This document shows positions 16,574 through 25,373 of a stretch of 64,000 bases of DNA, piece by piece (positions within the stretch are counted from its first letter, which is position 1; the number at the start of each line of letters is the position of its first letter). Position numbers and translations under genes: made by a program. Where the stretch lies: assembly GCF_008180445.1 (NCBI RefSeq), contig NZ_VTER01000013.1, forward strand, positions 1 through 64,000. The letters run 5' to 3'. The DNA comes from Bacillus_AB infantis_B (lineage in GTDB: Bacteria; Bacillota; Bacilli; Bacillales; Cytobacillaceae). The notes beneath the pieces were generated by a model. The model worked only from the letters and a program-made list of their open reading frames with translations. It did not search any database and had not been told where the DNA came from.

Positions 16574-18556
16574 TTACAAATGCTTGTCAAACCAGCCTGA
16601 GATATAATCAAGGCGGCTGATCCGGAGCGAAGGTTTCCCGCTCCTGGAGAGCTCATGGTTGGATTCAGGGAACCGGACAAAGCTCGTTTCTTTTTTGCGG
16701 TGCTTCAGGCTGATGAACAGCTGCTCTGCCTGTTCAATCGGACAGCGGAAATCTTTTTCGCCATGAAGGATCAGCAATGGCGTATTCATCTGATCAACAT
16801 ATGCAAGCGGCGAGTGCTTCCAAAGCTTTTCGATATCATCAAGCCCCGCTTGGATCTGCCAATCTGTGAAATAATAGCCGATGTCGCTTACTCCATAGAA
16901 GCTGATCCAGTTTGAGATCGAACGCTGGGTGACGGCTGCCTTGAACCTGTCTGTGTGGCCGATGATCCAATTGGTCATGAAGCCGCCATAGCTTCCTCCC
17001 GTCACCCCGAGCCTGTCCTGGTCGATGAACGGATATTCTTTCAGCACATAATCTACTGCATCCATCAAATCCTCGTAATCCCTGCCCCCGTAGTCACCGC
17101 GGACGGCATCCACAAATTTCTGCCCGTACCCATGGCTGCCCCTCGGATTGATATAGAGTACAGCATAGCCTTTAGCTGCAAGGACCTGGAACTCATGGAA
17201 ATAGGAATTGGCATACATTGCATGCGGTCCGCCATGGATTTCAAGGACCAGCGGATATTTCTTTCCTTCCTCAAAACCGGCAGGCTTCATCAGCCAGCCA
17301 TGGAGATCCCATCCGTCAGCAGAAGTAAATTCAATCGGCTCTGCTGCGGAAAGGCCGGTTTTCTCCAGAAACTCAGAGTTGACAGCGGTCAGCTGCTCCA
17401 GCTTTCCTGTAGTGATTTCCAGCAGGAACAGGTCACCCGGATGGTCAGGCTTGCTTATAGCGACTACAGCCTTATCATTATTCCCTCCGGTTGAAAGGCC
17501 ATAGACATGCTGCCTGTCCAGCAGTGCAGGGAACAGCTCTCCTTCAACCGTCCCGTAGTAGACTGCAGTGCTGCCATTATCAGTAGCAAGGAAATAGAAG
17601 CTTCGATTATCATTTGACCAGAGAAGGCCTGGGGAAACGGCTCCCTGCTGGAAGTCGCCGATCGCATAATCCCCGATCAGCAGGTCTGTATCTGCAGTCA
17701 GGCAGCGGAGTTCTCCCTGCTCACGGTCATACACCCATGCTTTTGAAAGAGTAGCATTTTCAAACTCCCTTTCATGTCCGATCAAACCAAGATAGCGGCT
17801 GTCAGGCGACCAGGTGATATTGCCGAAATAGCCTGTACCCTGGGTGATTTTCTCCTGCTCTTTCGTTTCAAGATTAATCAGGTAGGCATCGCTGCCATAT
17901 GAAAAATCCTTGTCCTCGCTCAGGTCTGCTGTCACAGCCAAATGCTTTCCGTCCGGCGACCAGCTTTGAAGGCTGTAATCATTTTCCCCCTCTGTCACTT
18001 GCTCGATATTGCCGGTATCTGTGTCAGCAATGGCAATATGAGTGAATGTTCCGTTCCAGAAGCCCTGGGCATCTGATTTATACCTCATTTTATTCACTTC
18101 AAGCGGAACAGGCTTTTCATCCTTTTCCTCCCCGCCTTCGCGGTCATCAACCGTTTCTCCCTCTCCAAGGGAAACAGTAAAGGCGATTCTGGAGCCGTCT
18201 GGCGACCATACCGGATTGCCAGCCCCGTTCTTGCAGTATGTAAGCTGGCGGGACTCGCCGCCGGCTGCGGAAAGGATGTGGATTTGATTTTTCCCGCTGC
18301 GGTTCGATACGAATGCCACCCTGCTGCCATCCTGTGACCAGCGCGGCGAATGATTGCGCCATGTGCCGAATGTCCATTGGACAGGAGCGCTTTGTTCTTC
18401 CGTGTTTATGTAATAAAGATTGGAGCTGTATGCATCCTTTTCCTCCAGGATAACGGTTTCCGTATAGACACAATCCTTGCCGTTCGGCGCCAGCTGGGGG
18501 TCGGCCGCTGATTTTAAATGATGCAGATCTGTTGATGCAATGGTGTTTTTTGCCAT
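16574..18556 (-). CDS. S9 family prolyl oligopeptidase-type peptidase
   Basis: 660 aa, cytoplasmic acylaminoacyl- or dipeptidyl-peptidase type. An N-terminal seven-bladed propeller shows WSPDGSR-like repeats (TolB/DPP type) over about residues 10-380. The C-terminal alpha/beta hydrolase has nucleophile Ser in GVTGGSYGGFMTNW, Asp in LHGEKDFRCP and His in PESNHELSR, a complete triad. The ATG at 18556 (MAKNTIAST) is 9 nt after AGGGGAG, so the in-frame MII extension was left out. YuxL of B. subtilis is the closest known kind. It is a single-gene unit by context. Confidence 0.92.
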   Translation of the reverse strand: MAKNTIASTDLHHLKSAADPQLAPNGKDCVYTETVILEEKDAYSSNLYYINTEEQSAPVQWTFGTWRNHSPRWSQDGSRVAFVSNRSGKNQIHILSAAGGESRQLTYCKNGAGNPVWSPDGSRIAFTVSLGEGETVDDREGGEEKDEKPVPLEVNKMRYKSDAQGFWNGTFTHIAIADTDTGNIEQVTEGENDYSLQSWSPDGKHLAVTADLSEDKDFSYGSDAYLINLETKEQEKITQGTGYFGNITWSPDSRYLGLIGHEREFENATLSKAWVYDREQGELRCLTADTDLLIGDYAIGDFQQGAVSPGLLWSNDNRSFYFLATDNGSTAVYYGTVEGELFPALLDRQHVYGLSTGGNNDKAVVAISKPDHPGDLFLLEITTGKLEQLTAVNSEFLEKTGLSAAEPIEFTSADGWDLHGWLMKPAGFEEGKKYPLVLEIHGGPHAMYANSYFHEFQVLAAKGYAVLYINPRGSHGYGQKFVDAVRGDYGGRDYEDLMDAVDYVLKEYPFIDQDRLGVTGGSYGGFMTNWIIGHTDRFKAAVTQRSISNWISFYGVSDIGYYFTDWQIQAGLDDIEKLWKHSPLAYVDQMNTPLLILHGEKDFRCPIEQAEQLFISLKHRKKETSFVRFPESNHELSRSGKPSLRISRLDYISGWFDKHL

Positions 18557-18723
18557 GATAATCATCTCCCCTTTATATGTAAAACCATTCTACTTATTTC
18601 GACAACAGAAATACTTTTCCTGCCTGACTGGCATTTTTTCAGGAAAAATATTTTTTTTCTGCTCCAAATGAGCTCTATGCCCCAATCTGAGGAAGACTGT
18701 TATTGAGGGATGCTAAATTCGAC

Positions 18724-18771
18724 TTGCATAGAAAGCAGGGATTCAGTAAAATAATAACGAACAAACGTTCT
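18724..18771 (+). promoter_or_regulatory. sigma-A promoter with overlapping LexA-type SOS box
   Basis: TTGCAT (18724-18729), 17 bp, TAAAAT (18747-18752). Six bases on lies CGAACAAACGTTCT (18758-18771), which matches the Bacillus LexA box CGAACRNRYGTTYG at 13 of 14 positions and covers the expected start of transcription. The downstream gene is the yhjD-like one. Confidence 0.55.
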
Positions 18772-18797
18772 ATTTCTGTTCGGAGGAGCAAGCTGAT

Positions 18798-19205
18798 ATG
18801 ACAAGAATTCCAGAGGATGACCGAAATATTATGGAGCAGGCAATCTATCTTCCTATGGTATTGGTTGTGCTGAACAGGGACATAGGTGTGATTAATAATA
18901 GTCCCTTTAAACTCAAAAAGCCTTACCTGAATTTAATTGAAGATACGATGAAATTCATCCAGGCAGAGCTGGCAGGCGTAAAGCGCTATATGAAGGATAA
19001 CCGCCTCCAGGTCCAGGAGATCAAGCGTGATGATGCATTTACGATGTTCATGTTCCTTTATAAAGGGTATGAAGAGCACCATAACTATTTTAATCCGAGG
19101 ATCCGCAACAGGGTACAGGAGCTGATGGAATATTACTTGTTCAAACGCTGGACGATGCAGGAAGAAAGCCGCCTCCGTCTGAAGAGGCCAGGCCAGCCTC
19201 TGTAA
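18798..19205 (+). CDS. yhjD: YhjD-like conserved protein
   Basis: 135 aa, all-helical by look, no membrane segment and no cysteine. Distinct segments are MTRIPEDDRNIMEQAIYLPMV and MKFIQAELAGVKRYMKDNRL; the C-terminus is basic. The start follows GGAGGAG by 11 nt. Position next to comK and near yhjE-sipV matches B. subtilis yhjD. Function unknown. A LexA-like box over its promoter would make it a damage-induced gene. Confidence 0.78.
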   Translation: MTRIPEDDRNIMEQAIYLPMVLVVLNRDIGVINNSPFKLKKPYLNLIEDTMKFIQAELAGVKRYMKDNRLQVQEIKRDDAFTMFMFLYKGYEEHHNYFNPRIRNRVQELMEYYLFKRWTMQEESRLRLKRPGQPL

Positions 19206-19231
19206 TTTACCGCATAGGCGCATGCCGGAGA

Positions 19232-19804
19232 TCACTCGAGCTTCCTGTTCCGGTAGCTCCCGACGGGTTCTGAAGCCCTGTTGGGCCTCTGATTATCTGT
19301 GAAATAGAACATCTTCCTGCCATGCCCTTCGATCCGCTGATGAAGCTTTGTCCTTAGATGAGCTGTCCGGAGGAGCTGATTTTCAAATGAGCTGGATGAT
19401 ACAGGGAGGATCAGTGTATGTTTGTTTCCGAATACGACCTTGGTATGTGAGGGATCTGTACGATGGTGGGCTGCAATATGCTCATAAGAGATCCAGATGC
19501 AGTCGGGGTTGTTCGGGGAAGTTGTCGGAAAAAAATACAGCAGGTTTGTCGGGTCGATGACAATTGGGACTTTATGCGTCACGCCAATGATATCCTTGGT
19601 CGCATCCTTCCGTCCCTCATAAGAGGAGCCGAAGTAGCCGCAGCTTTTTTTGACGATATCAAACGGTTTGAACGGGGACAGGAATTCATCTTCAACCTCA
19701 AAGATCCGCGAGTAAATTTTTTTGCCGTATATCTGCGGCATGATGATCATCGTAGAAGGATTTATTTCGTATTCCTCCACCAATCTTTTTTTATGCATAT
19801 CCAA
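19232..19804 (-). CDS. comK: competence transcription factor ComK
   Basis: Master activator of competence genes; binds the minor groove at AT-boxes as a tetramer. The core SCGYFGSSYEGRKDAT and IDPTNLLYFFPTTSPNNPDCIWISYEHI are diagnostic. I chose TTG at 19804 (9 nt after AAAGGAG), giving 190 aa, close to the 192 aa of B. subtilis. The first ATG in frame at 19834 lies upstream of that ribosome binding site, and the ATG at 19813 abuts it. A TATAAT lies just upstream. The frame is intact. AT-rich DNA ahead of the gene could hold ComK boxes, but I could not define a clear AAAAN5TTTT pair. An IDEAL-domain gene is divergent from it. Confidence 0.92.
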   Translation of the reverse strand: MDMHKKRLVEEYEINPSTMIIMPQIYGKKIYSRIFEVEDEFLSPFKPFDIVKKSCGYFGSSYEGRKDATKDIIGVTHKVPIVIDPTNLLYFFPTTSPNNPDCIWISYEHIAAHHRTDPSHTKVVFGNKHTLILPVSSSSFENQLLRTAHLRTKLHQRIEGHGRKMFYFTDNQRPNRASEPVGSYRNRKLE

Positions 19805-19991
19805 GTGATTCATCTCCTTTGCTCTTCGTTTCATTTTATTATACCATCTTTATTCCAGATAATTGCAAATTTTTAGTCAATTATTGTCAAATGCCAAAAG
19901 CGCGGAATTAATTTTCTAAAAATTTAAATAATTTAGTTGAATTTTCCCCTGTTCCTCCATATAATATTAAAAAGCAGCAGGGGTGATTTTC

Positions 19992-20228
19992 ATGAAAGAG
20001 AAGTCATATGCAGAGTCGATGAAAAAGAACACGATGAACCGCAAACAGCTCAAGGACACGTACGTCTTACACCTCTACATTGAAATGCTCTTGTCGGAAG
20101 TCCAGCTGATATCCGAAAAAGAAAAATTGGCCCAAAAAATCGATCAAGCCCTCGATGACCGCAACAAGGCCCTATTCACCCAGCTATCAAAAGAGTACAA
20201 AGAATTGAACGAACGATTTGGACACTAG
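19992..20228 (+). CDS. IDEAL domain protein (YhzC-like)
   Basis: 78 aa. The C-terminal half carries KIDQALDDRNKALFTQLSKEY, the IDEAL-domain pattern that names the family. The protein is highly charged and helical, with no membrane segment. Start ATG at 19992 follows AGGGGTGA; a GTG 9 nt earlier overlaps that site. It is divergent from comK, as in B. subtilis, where a similar small gene (YhzC) lies beside comK. A role in competence control is plausible from position only. Confidence 0.82.
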   Translation: MKEKSYAESMKKNTMNRKQLKDTYVLHLYIEMLLSEVQLISEKEKLAQKIDQALDDRNKALFTQLSKEYKELNERFGH

Positions 20229-20237
20229 AACACTGTA

Positions 20238-20268
20238 AACCCTCCGGCCCGGCCGGAGGGTCTTCTTA
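20238..20268 (+). terminator. terminator of the IDEAL gene
   Basis: GC-rich 9-bp stem ACCCTCCGG (20239-20247) / CCGGAGGGT (20253-20261) followed by TCTTCTT. Confidence 0.8.
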
Positions 20269-20284
20269 ATTATCCACGGACCGT

Positions 20285-21214
20285 TCAGTGGCCCAAATAC
20301 TCTACTCTTTTCTCTTTTAAGCTCTCAATCTCCCGTTCTGCAGCATCTTTCTCCGTTCTGAGTTCGTTTTCGAGGTCCTCAAGCACATTCAGGCATTCCT
20401 TCACTTTATCAGCAGAGGCATTGATTTTCTCCTGGACCATCCAATCGGAAAAGATATTATCAAAGAAAAGATCGGCAATGCCCAAAAAGCTTCCTACCTC
20501 AAGCTCGGCGGAAATGGAGCGGCCAAGGTCATCGAGCTCCTTCTGCAGCTTTTTCAGGTTGTGCTGTGCATCATGCAAGGACTCTTTTGCCTTGTCCATA
20601 TATGACCTTTTCGCCATGGTCGAGAGGAAGTCGCCTCCCGCAAGGTCGAGAAAACCCCAATTCTTTGCGCTCGAAAGCTCGCCATCAGCTTTGCGCAAGG
20701 CTTCCCTTGCCTCCACTAAGGCACTCTCAGCTTCCCGTATTTCCTGAATCATCGCTCTCCTTTCCTCCAGCTGGTCTGATAAATGAAAAAGCATATCGCT
20801 GACAGCCCCGCCTTCCTGCAGGATCAGACGCTCTTTTTCCATCAGCAGCTCTTTGTACTCTGCCCCAGCCGTTTCCAGCCCTGCAGCTCTTTCTTTGTAC
20901 GTACTGATGTCAGCTTCAAGATCATTCAGCTTTTTCAGGGACTCATCATACAGAATCCTTGCTTTATACGCTTCCTCTTTTTCTTTTTGCAGCCTTTCTT
21001 CCTTCTTGCCGCTGAGCATCAGAAAAAATCCTGACAATGATGGGCCTTCGAGCTTATCTGCTTCCTTCAGTTCTTTCTCCCAAGTTTTCTTCAGTCTATC
21101 TGACGAAGCCTTTTCCTGATCTTTTTCAGTCTTCAGCGCATCAAGGCGCCTGTTATATTTCACGTATTGCTGTTCCCGCTGTCTTGCTTCAGCAATTCTT
21201 TGATCCAGATTCAT
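20285..21214 (-). CDS. coiled-coil protein of unknown function
   Basis: 309 aa from ATG at 21214 (after AAAAGGGGACC). Almost entirely charged heptad-like helices (MNLDQRIAEARQREQQYVKY; LYDESLKKLNDLEADISTYKERA), broken by a short Gly-rich stretch (KNWGFLDLAGGDFLSTMAKRSYMD, about 190-212) and a hydrophobic piece LGIADLFFDNIFSDW (about 247-261). No signal peptide. The coiled coil with hydrophobic inserts suggests a structural or membrane-associated role, but I do not recognise a family. Confidence 0.82.
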   Translation of the reverse strand: MNLDQRIAEARQREQQYVKYNRRLDALKTEKDQEKASSDRLKKTWEKELKEADKLEGPSLSGFFLMLSGKKEERLQKEKEEAYKARILYDESLKKLNDLEADISTYKERAAGLETAGAEYKELLMEKERLILQEGGAVSDMLFHLSDQLEERRAMIQEIREAESALVEAREALRKADGELSSAKNWGFLDLAGGDFLSTMAKRSYMDKAKESLHDAQHNLKKLQKELDDLGRSISAELEVGSFLGIADLFFDNIFSDWMVQEKINASADKVKECLNVLEDLENELRTEKDAAEREIESLKEKRVEYLGH

Positions 21215-21285
21215 CACCAGGTCCCCTTTTTTTGGTTTGTATAATAATCATACGGATTCGGCTGTGAAAAAGATTCAACAAACAA

Positions 21286-21316
21286 AGAGGCCCCGGCTCG
21301 GCCGGGTGCCCCTCTG
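21286..21316 (-). terminator. terminator of the M48 peptidase gene
   Basis: GC-rich hairpin with arms CCCGGC / GCCGGG extended by GAGGGGC / GCCTC, followed on the minus strand by TTGTTTGTT. Confidence 0.7.
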
Positions 21317-21327
21317 CTTAACAGCTG

Positions 21328-22611
21328 TTATTCGCTGCCGGATCCAGTTCTTTTTTTCATTTCATACTCTTCCAGCATGGAAATACGCTCCAGCATGGTC
21401 GGATGCCCGTACCGGAAAATTTTCACAAGCAGCGGCGGCTTTACCTGGCTCAAGCCTGCCTTCGTCAATTCCTGGAATGTCCCTATTGCGGCTTCCGGAT
21501 CATCGGTCATTTCAATGGCATACCGGTCAGCTCTCATTTCCTGATATCTTGAGACAAGGTTGGTAACCGGACTGGCAGCAAACAGCAGTACCGAAAGGAG
21601 CGCAAGGAACAGAGGGAGTGAGCGGATGTCGGAAACCTCCTGCAGCTTAAAGGCTCTCCCCCATCTTGCAATCACCAGATTCATCAGCTTCGATATGAGA
21701 TACAGGCCGATCAAGGAAAGCACTAAATATCCTGCAATCCCTATGTATATATGCTTCTCTACATAGTGGGCCATTTCATGAGCCATGATGAACAGGATCT
21801 GGTCATCACTCAGCCGGTTGAGTGTTGTATCCCACAAAACGATCCGTGAGTTTGAACCGATGCCTGTTACATACGCATTAAGCGAGTTGGTTTTCTCTGC
21901 CATGTTCACTTCAAACACATGCTCGGCAGGAATATGTGCCTCACCCGCTAATTGAAGGATCTTTCCTTCCAGCTCTTTATTTTTAAGCGGATAGAAATCG
22001 TTGTAAAGCGGATCGATCACAACAGGCTGCAGGAACATCATGAACAGTGTGAACGGCACCGATAACAGCCATGCATACAGCCACCATCTTTTTGTGCTTT
22101 TTTTCATCAGCCAATACAGCACTGAAACCAGGATGAACATCGTTCCGTAATTGACCCAGAAGTCGATCAGTTCATCTTTCATCCAGGAGCTGAAGGTCTG
22201 TGTTGAGATATTATAGCTCTTGGACAGCGAATAGCTGATATAGCTTAAAGGGAAAGTGGCGGCGAACGCAAAGACTGAGAGCCATAGCAGATAGATGGCC
22301 GTCTGCAGAGCCTTCGCCCGCGCCGACTTCCCAGCCCACTTCTTCATGGCCGAAGACAGGCCGGTCACAAGGACAAGAACATAAATCACCCATTCAAGGG
22401 GGGTGGACAAAAAGAACAGCAGGTTCCTTATCCTGGAATACTCTTCGCTCAGCATGAGCTCCCGCCCGTTCAGAAAAGCTTCCGGGTCTGCCTGTGTTCC
22501 CTGATACTCAAAAGGCAGGCTTGTATTCGCAAAATAAAACAGATACCAGTAAAAAAACAGCCCGTAGACTACATATCCAATGACTGTGTAAAAGCCGATT
22601 TTCCGAGCCAT
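21328..22611 (-). CDS. yhfN: M48 family integral membrane metallopeptidase
   Basis: 427 aa zinc protease of the CAAX-peptidase/HtpX group. Several membrane segments (about 8-28, 68-86, 104-125, 155-170, 175-198 and two more after residue 285). The zinc site is H278-E-M-A-H282 with a downstream Glu in EMRADRYAIEMTD. The ATG at 22611 follows AAAGGGGGAATCGAA; a 50-residue frame extension upstream is rejected. B. subtilis YhfN has the same size and layout. Likely role: membrane protein processing or quality control. Confidence 0.88.
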   Translation of the reverse strand: MARKIGFYTVIGYVVYGLFFYWYLFYFANTSLPFEYQGTQADPEAFLNGRELMLSEEYSRIRNLLFFLSTPLEWVIYVLVLVTGLSSAMKKWAGKSARAKALQTAIYLLWLSVFAFAATFPLSYISYSLSKSYNISTQTFSSWMKDELIDFWVNYGTMFILVSVLYWLMKKSTKRWWLYAWLLSVPFTLFMMFLQPVVIDPLYNDFYPLKNKELEGKILQLAGEAHIPAEHVFEVNMAEKTNSLNAYVTGIGSNSRIVLWDTTLNRLSDDQILFIMAHEMAHYVEKHIYIGIAGYLVLSLIGLYLISKLMNLVIARWGRAFKLQEVSDIRSLPLFLALLSVLLFAASPVTNLVSRYQEMRADRYAIEMTDDPEAAIGTFQELTKAGLSQVKPPLLVKIFRYGHPTMLERISMLEEYEMKKRTGSGSE

Positions 22612-22787
22612 TTCGATTCCCCCTTTCTTCTTGGCTGCTATTTCCGCAAAAAGCGGGCAGTCTGGACGGGCTTTCTTTGTACAACCTCTCCCTACAGTGT
22701 AGTACCGATTGTTTATTTTAGAACAGCAAAATGGAGGAGCCTCAATTATATATTCTCCCAAACCGCTTTCAATCCGCTGCCCTCAAT

Positions 22788-22821
22788 AGAAAAACCAGGC
22801 TCAGCAGCTTGAGCCTGGCAG
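22788..22821 (-). terminator. terminator of azlCD
   Basis: Stem CCAGGCTCA (22795-22803) / TGAGCCTGG (22810-22818), followed on the minus strand by TTTTTCTA. Confidence 0.78.
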
Positions 22822-22826
22822 TCACG

Positions 22827-23132
22827 CTAGAAAAAATAGGAGTATACCGACAGTACAGCGATCGACCCGAGGACGACCACGATGACGTTTGCTCCAAGGT
22901 AAGCTGCCAGGAAAGCTGCAGCTGCCCCGAGCAGGCCGTACCAGATATCTTCCTGGATAAAGAGAATTCCAGGGAAAATAAGCGCTCCCAGTGTCGCATA
23001 AGGGACATTTCTCAAAACACCCTGCCAGAATGCAGGCAGCTCCTTCCCTCTGAACAGGACGAAGGGAAGCATCCTCGGAATATAGGTGACGGCCGCCATC
23101 CCGATGATCATCATAATGATTTGGCTATTCAT
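22827..23132 (-). CDS. azlD: AzlD family branched-chain amino acid export subunit
   Basis: 101 aa, four hydrophobic segments, with AAVTYIPRMLPFVLFRGKELP near the N-terminus typical of AzlD. It works with AzlC as a membrane exporter of branched-chain amino acids or analogues. The start overlaps the azlC end by 8 nt, so translation is coupled. Confidence 0.9.
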   Translation of the reverse strand: MNSQIIMMIIGMAAVTYIPRMLPFVLFRGKELPAFWQGVLRNVPYATLGALIFPGILFIQEDIWYGLLGAAAAFLAAYLGANVIVVVLGSIAVLSVYSYFF

Positions 23133-23853
23133 GCCGCTTAACTCCCCTTCTCTTTTTCAAAGTTTCCACAGCTTCAGTAATCAGTGCTGACAAAAGTGTA
23201 GCTGTGACAATGGCCCACCCTGTCGACAGCAGATCTGCCATTGTGAATATCGTATTGAATCCTGCTGCAAGCACAGCAAGGAACACAACCTTTGCACTGC
23301 CCTTCATGGAAGGCACGAGCAGTCCCACAAACATGGCATATAATGCGACTGACATGCTTTCCTGAAGAGTCTGGGGAAGACTGGCGCCGATCAGATGGCC
23401 GATGCCGGAGCTGACCACCCAGCTTGAGTAGGATACAAAGATGAGGCCGAACATATAGCCTGAAGAAACTTTCTCTCTTTTCATGGAAGCAACTGAAAAG
23501 GTCTCATCTGTAATGCCAAAAGCAAATATGATTTTATTTGCCGTATGCTCGTCTTCACACTTTTCATTAAGAGATGCTGACATCAGGAAATGCCTGATGT
23601 TAACAATAAAGGTAGTAAGGACGATTTCAAATATCCCTGTACCCAGCGTCAAGAGGCTCAGGGAGATATACTGGGCCGCACCCGCAAAGACGAGCAGGCT
23701 CATCAGCACTGTTTCTCCTACTGAAAGCCCTGTGGTCTTTGCCAAGAGCCCGAATGTTATGGCAATCGGAAAATATCCGATCGCGATGCTTATCCCTGCC
23801 TGTATCCCTTTGCGGAATTCCCCTGCTGGCCTTTCTGCTGCTAATTCTGCCAT
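23125..23853 (-). CDS. azlC: AzlC family branched-chain amino acid export permease
   Basis: 242 aa from ATG at 23853 (after AGGTGAGG; a GTG at 23862 is the other option). Membrane segments alternate with family motifs GISIAIGYFPIAITFGLLAK and LMSLLVFAGAAQYISLSLL. The cargo is inferred from AzlCD and BrnFE relatives. It is divergent from the XRE-cupin regulator with shared control DNA between. Confidence 0.9.
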   Translation of the reverse strand: MAELAAERPAGEFRKGIQAGISIAIGYFPIAITFGLLAKTTGLSVGETVLMSLLVFAGAAQYISLSLLTLGTGIFEIVLTTFIVNIRHFLMSASLNEKCEDEHTANKIIFAFGITDETFSVASMKREKVSSGYMFGLIFVSYSSWVVSSGIGHLIGASLPQTLQESMSVALYAMFVGLLVPSMKGSAKVVFLAVLAAGFNTIFTMADLLSTGWAIVTATLLSALITEAVETLKKRRGVKRHE

Positions 23854-23923
23854 TATCCTCACCTGCCGTTATGTATCTAAGGAAATATTATTGGAAAATA
23901 CTGTGTTTCTTTTATACTTTTGA

Positions 23924-23955
23924 GTTATATTATACATATGTGCGTTATATTACAC
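23924..23955. promoter_or_regulatory. direct repeats in the azlC / regulator divergent region
   Basis: GTTATATTATAC at 23924-23935 and GTTATATTACAC at 23944-23955, 11 of 12 identical and exactly 20 bp apart, so on nearly the same face of the helix. They lie 20-50 nt ahead of the regulator start and about 70-100 nt ahead of azlC. Likely operator of the XRE protein, or part of its promoter. Confidence 0.5.
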
Positions 23956-23974
23956 AATTCCTTTGGAGGAAAAA

Positions 23975-24526
23975 ATGGAGAATATTCATAAAAATATCGG
24001 GGAAAATTTACGGAATATACGAAGGAGCAGAGGGCTCAGCCTGGACATGGCCGCAGAGGCAACCGGTGTAAGCAAGGCAATGCTTGGACAGATAGAAAGG
24101 GGAGAATCCAACCCCACCGTCACAACCTTATGGAAAATTGCCAGCGGCCTCCAGATTTCTTTTTCTTCTCTGATGGCAGAAAAATCATCAGAAGTTTCTT
24201 TTGCCAGCATCAGTCAGATTAACCCGATCATTGAGAATGAAGGCAAGTATAAAGTGTTCCCGCTGTTCCCCTTTGATCCGCGAAAGAAATTTGAGATTTT
24301 TATTGTGGAAATCTCCCCTGGCTGGAAGCAGGCCTCAGATCAGCATAACGAAGGGGTAGAAGAATATATCACAGTCATAAGCGGGGAAATTGAGGTAATC
24401 ATCGGCGGCCGGCCATACAGGATCCAGGAAGGCTCTGCCCTCCGGTTTGCCGCTGACCAGACCCACAGCTACAGGAATACGGGGGAAGCACCAGCAAAAT
24501 GCCAGGTAGTCATGTATTACGAATAA
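23975..24526 (+). CDS. XRE family regulator with C-terminal cupin domain
   Basis: 183 aa. Helix-turn-helix at about 12-60 (LRNIRRSRGLSLDMAAEATG, VSKAMLGQIERGESNP). Cupin fold at about 95-182 with VEEYITVISGEIEVIIGG and FAADQTHSYRN; such domains bind a small ligand. ATG at 23975 is 5 nt after GGAGG; an in-frame TTG at 23963 overlaps that site. Divergent from azlCD, it most likely regulates those genes in answer to an amino acid. Confidence 0.9.
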   Translation: MENIHKNIGENLRNIRRSRGLSLDMAAEATGVSKAMLGQIERGESNPTVTTLWKIASGLQISFSSLMAEKSSEVSFASISQINPIIENEGKYKVFPLFPFDPRKKFEIFIVEISPGWKQASDQHNEGVEEYITVISGEIEVIIGGRPYRIQEGSALRFAADQTHSYRNTGEAPAKCQVVMYYE

Positions 24527-24532
24527 CAAAAT

Positions 24533-24569
24533 AAAAAGTGCCGCATGGCATGCCATCGGCACCTTTTAT
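24533..24569. terminator. bidirectional terminator between XRE gene and TrpZ-like ATPase
   Basis: AAGTGCCG / CGGCAC(C)TT stem around a CATGGCATGCCAT loop, with T-runs on both strands. It can end both convergent units. Confidence 0.75.
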
Positions 24570-25373
24570 TCAGGCAAGGACAGCACGGTCGCTGTTCAAT
24601 TTCTCACCGCGGATGCGCTGGAATTCCCCGAGCAATTTTTCAACTGTCAGTTCCTGCTTAGCCTTTTCTCCTGCTTCAAAAATGATCTGCCCACTGTCCA
24701 TCATGATCAGCTTGTTTCCAAGATCGATCGCCTGCTGCATATTATGGGTGACCATCAGGGCTGTCAGGCCGAAAGACTCAACGATCTTTCTGGTCAGTTC
24801 AGTGATAAGGGCAGCCCGGGCCGGATCAAGCGCTGCTGTGTGCTCATCAAGCAGCAGGATTTTCGGCTCTGTGAAGGTGGCCATCAATAATGACAGTGCC
24901 TGCCTTTCACCTCCCGACAAAAGGCCTGCCTTTGCTTCAAGGCGGTCCTCAAGCCCGAGTTGGAGCATTTCAAGCTGCTCCTTAAAAAAGGCCTTCCGTT
25001 TCTTCGTCATTCCCAGCCGCAGGCCGCGTCCCCCTGCCCGCGAAAAGGCAATCGCCAGATTCTCCTCAATGGTTAAATTAGGAGACGTACCTGCCATCGG
25101 ATCCTGGAATACCCTGCCGATCAGGCGCGACCTTTTGTGCTCTTTCATTTGCGTAACATCTTTGCCGTCAATCAGCACTTCCCCTTCATCAGGATAGAGG
25201 CGGCCTGATATGATGTTCATCAAGGTGGACTTGCCTGCCCCATTGCTGCCGATGACAGTGACAAAATCCCCTGGCTGCATGGTTAGGTTAAGATGCTGAA
25301 GAGCCTTTTTCTCATCTGGGGTAGCTTCATTGAATACTTTATAAATCTGTTTTAGCTGCAGCAACCTGCCCAC
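24570..25373 (-). CDS. ABC transporter ATP-binding protein (TrpZ-like)
   Basis: 267 aa. Walker A GSNGAGKSTL near residue 38, signature LLSGGERQALSLLM near 148, Walker B KILLLDEHTAALDP near 170; Glu followed by His in DEH is usual in this subfamily. The GTG at 25373 lies inside the permease end (35-nt overlap); a TTG 9 nt later is also possible. Third gene of a three-gene importer operon. Confidence 0.9.
   Translation of the reverse strand: MGRLLQLKQIYKVFNEATPDEKKALQHLNLTMQPGDFVTVIGSNGAGKSTLMNIISGRLYPDEGEVLIDGKDVTQMKEHKRSRLIGRVFQDPMAGTSPNLTIEENLAIAFSRAGGRGLRLGMTKKRKAFFKEQLEMLQLGLEDRLEAKAGLLSGGERQALSLLMATFTEPKILLLDEHTAALDPARAALITELTRKIVESFGLTALMVTHNMQQAIDLGNKLIMMDSGQIIFEAGEKAKQELTVEKLLGEFQRIRGEKLNSDRAVLA

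Noticed and set aside
19835..19991. ComK boxes in the comK promoter
   Set aside because: The DNA is AT-rich throughout, and I could not place an AAAAN5TTTT pair with proper spacing.
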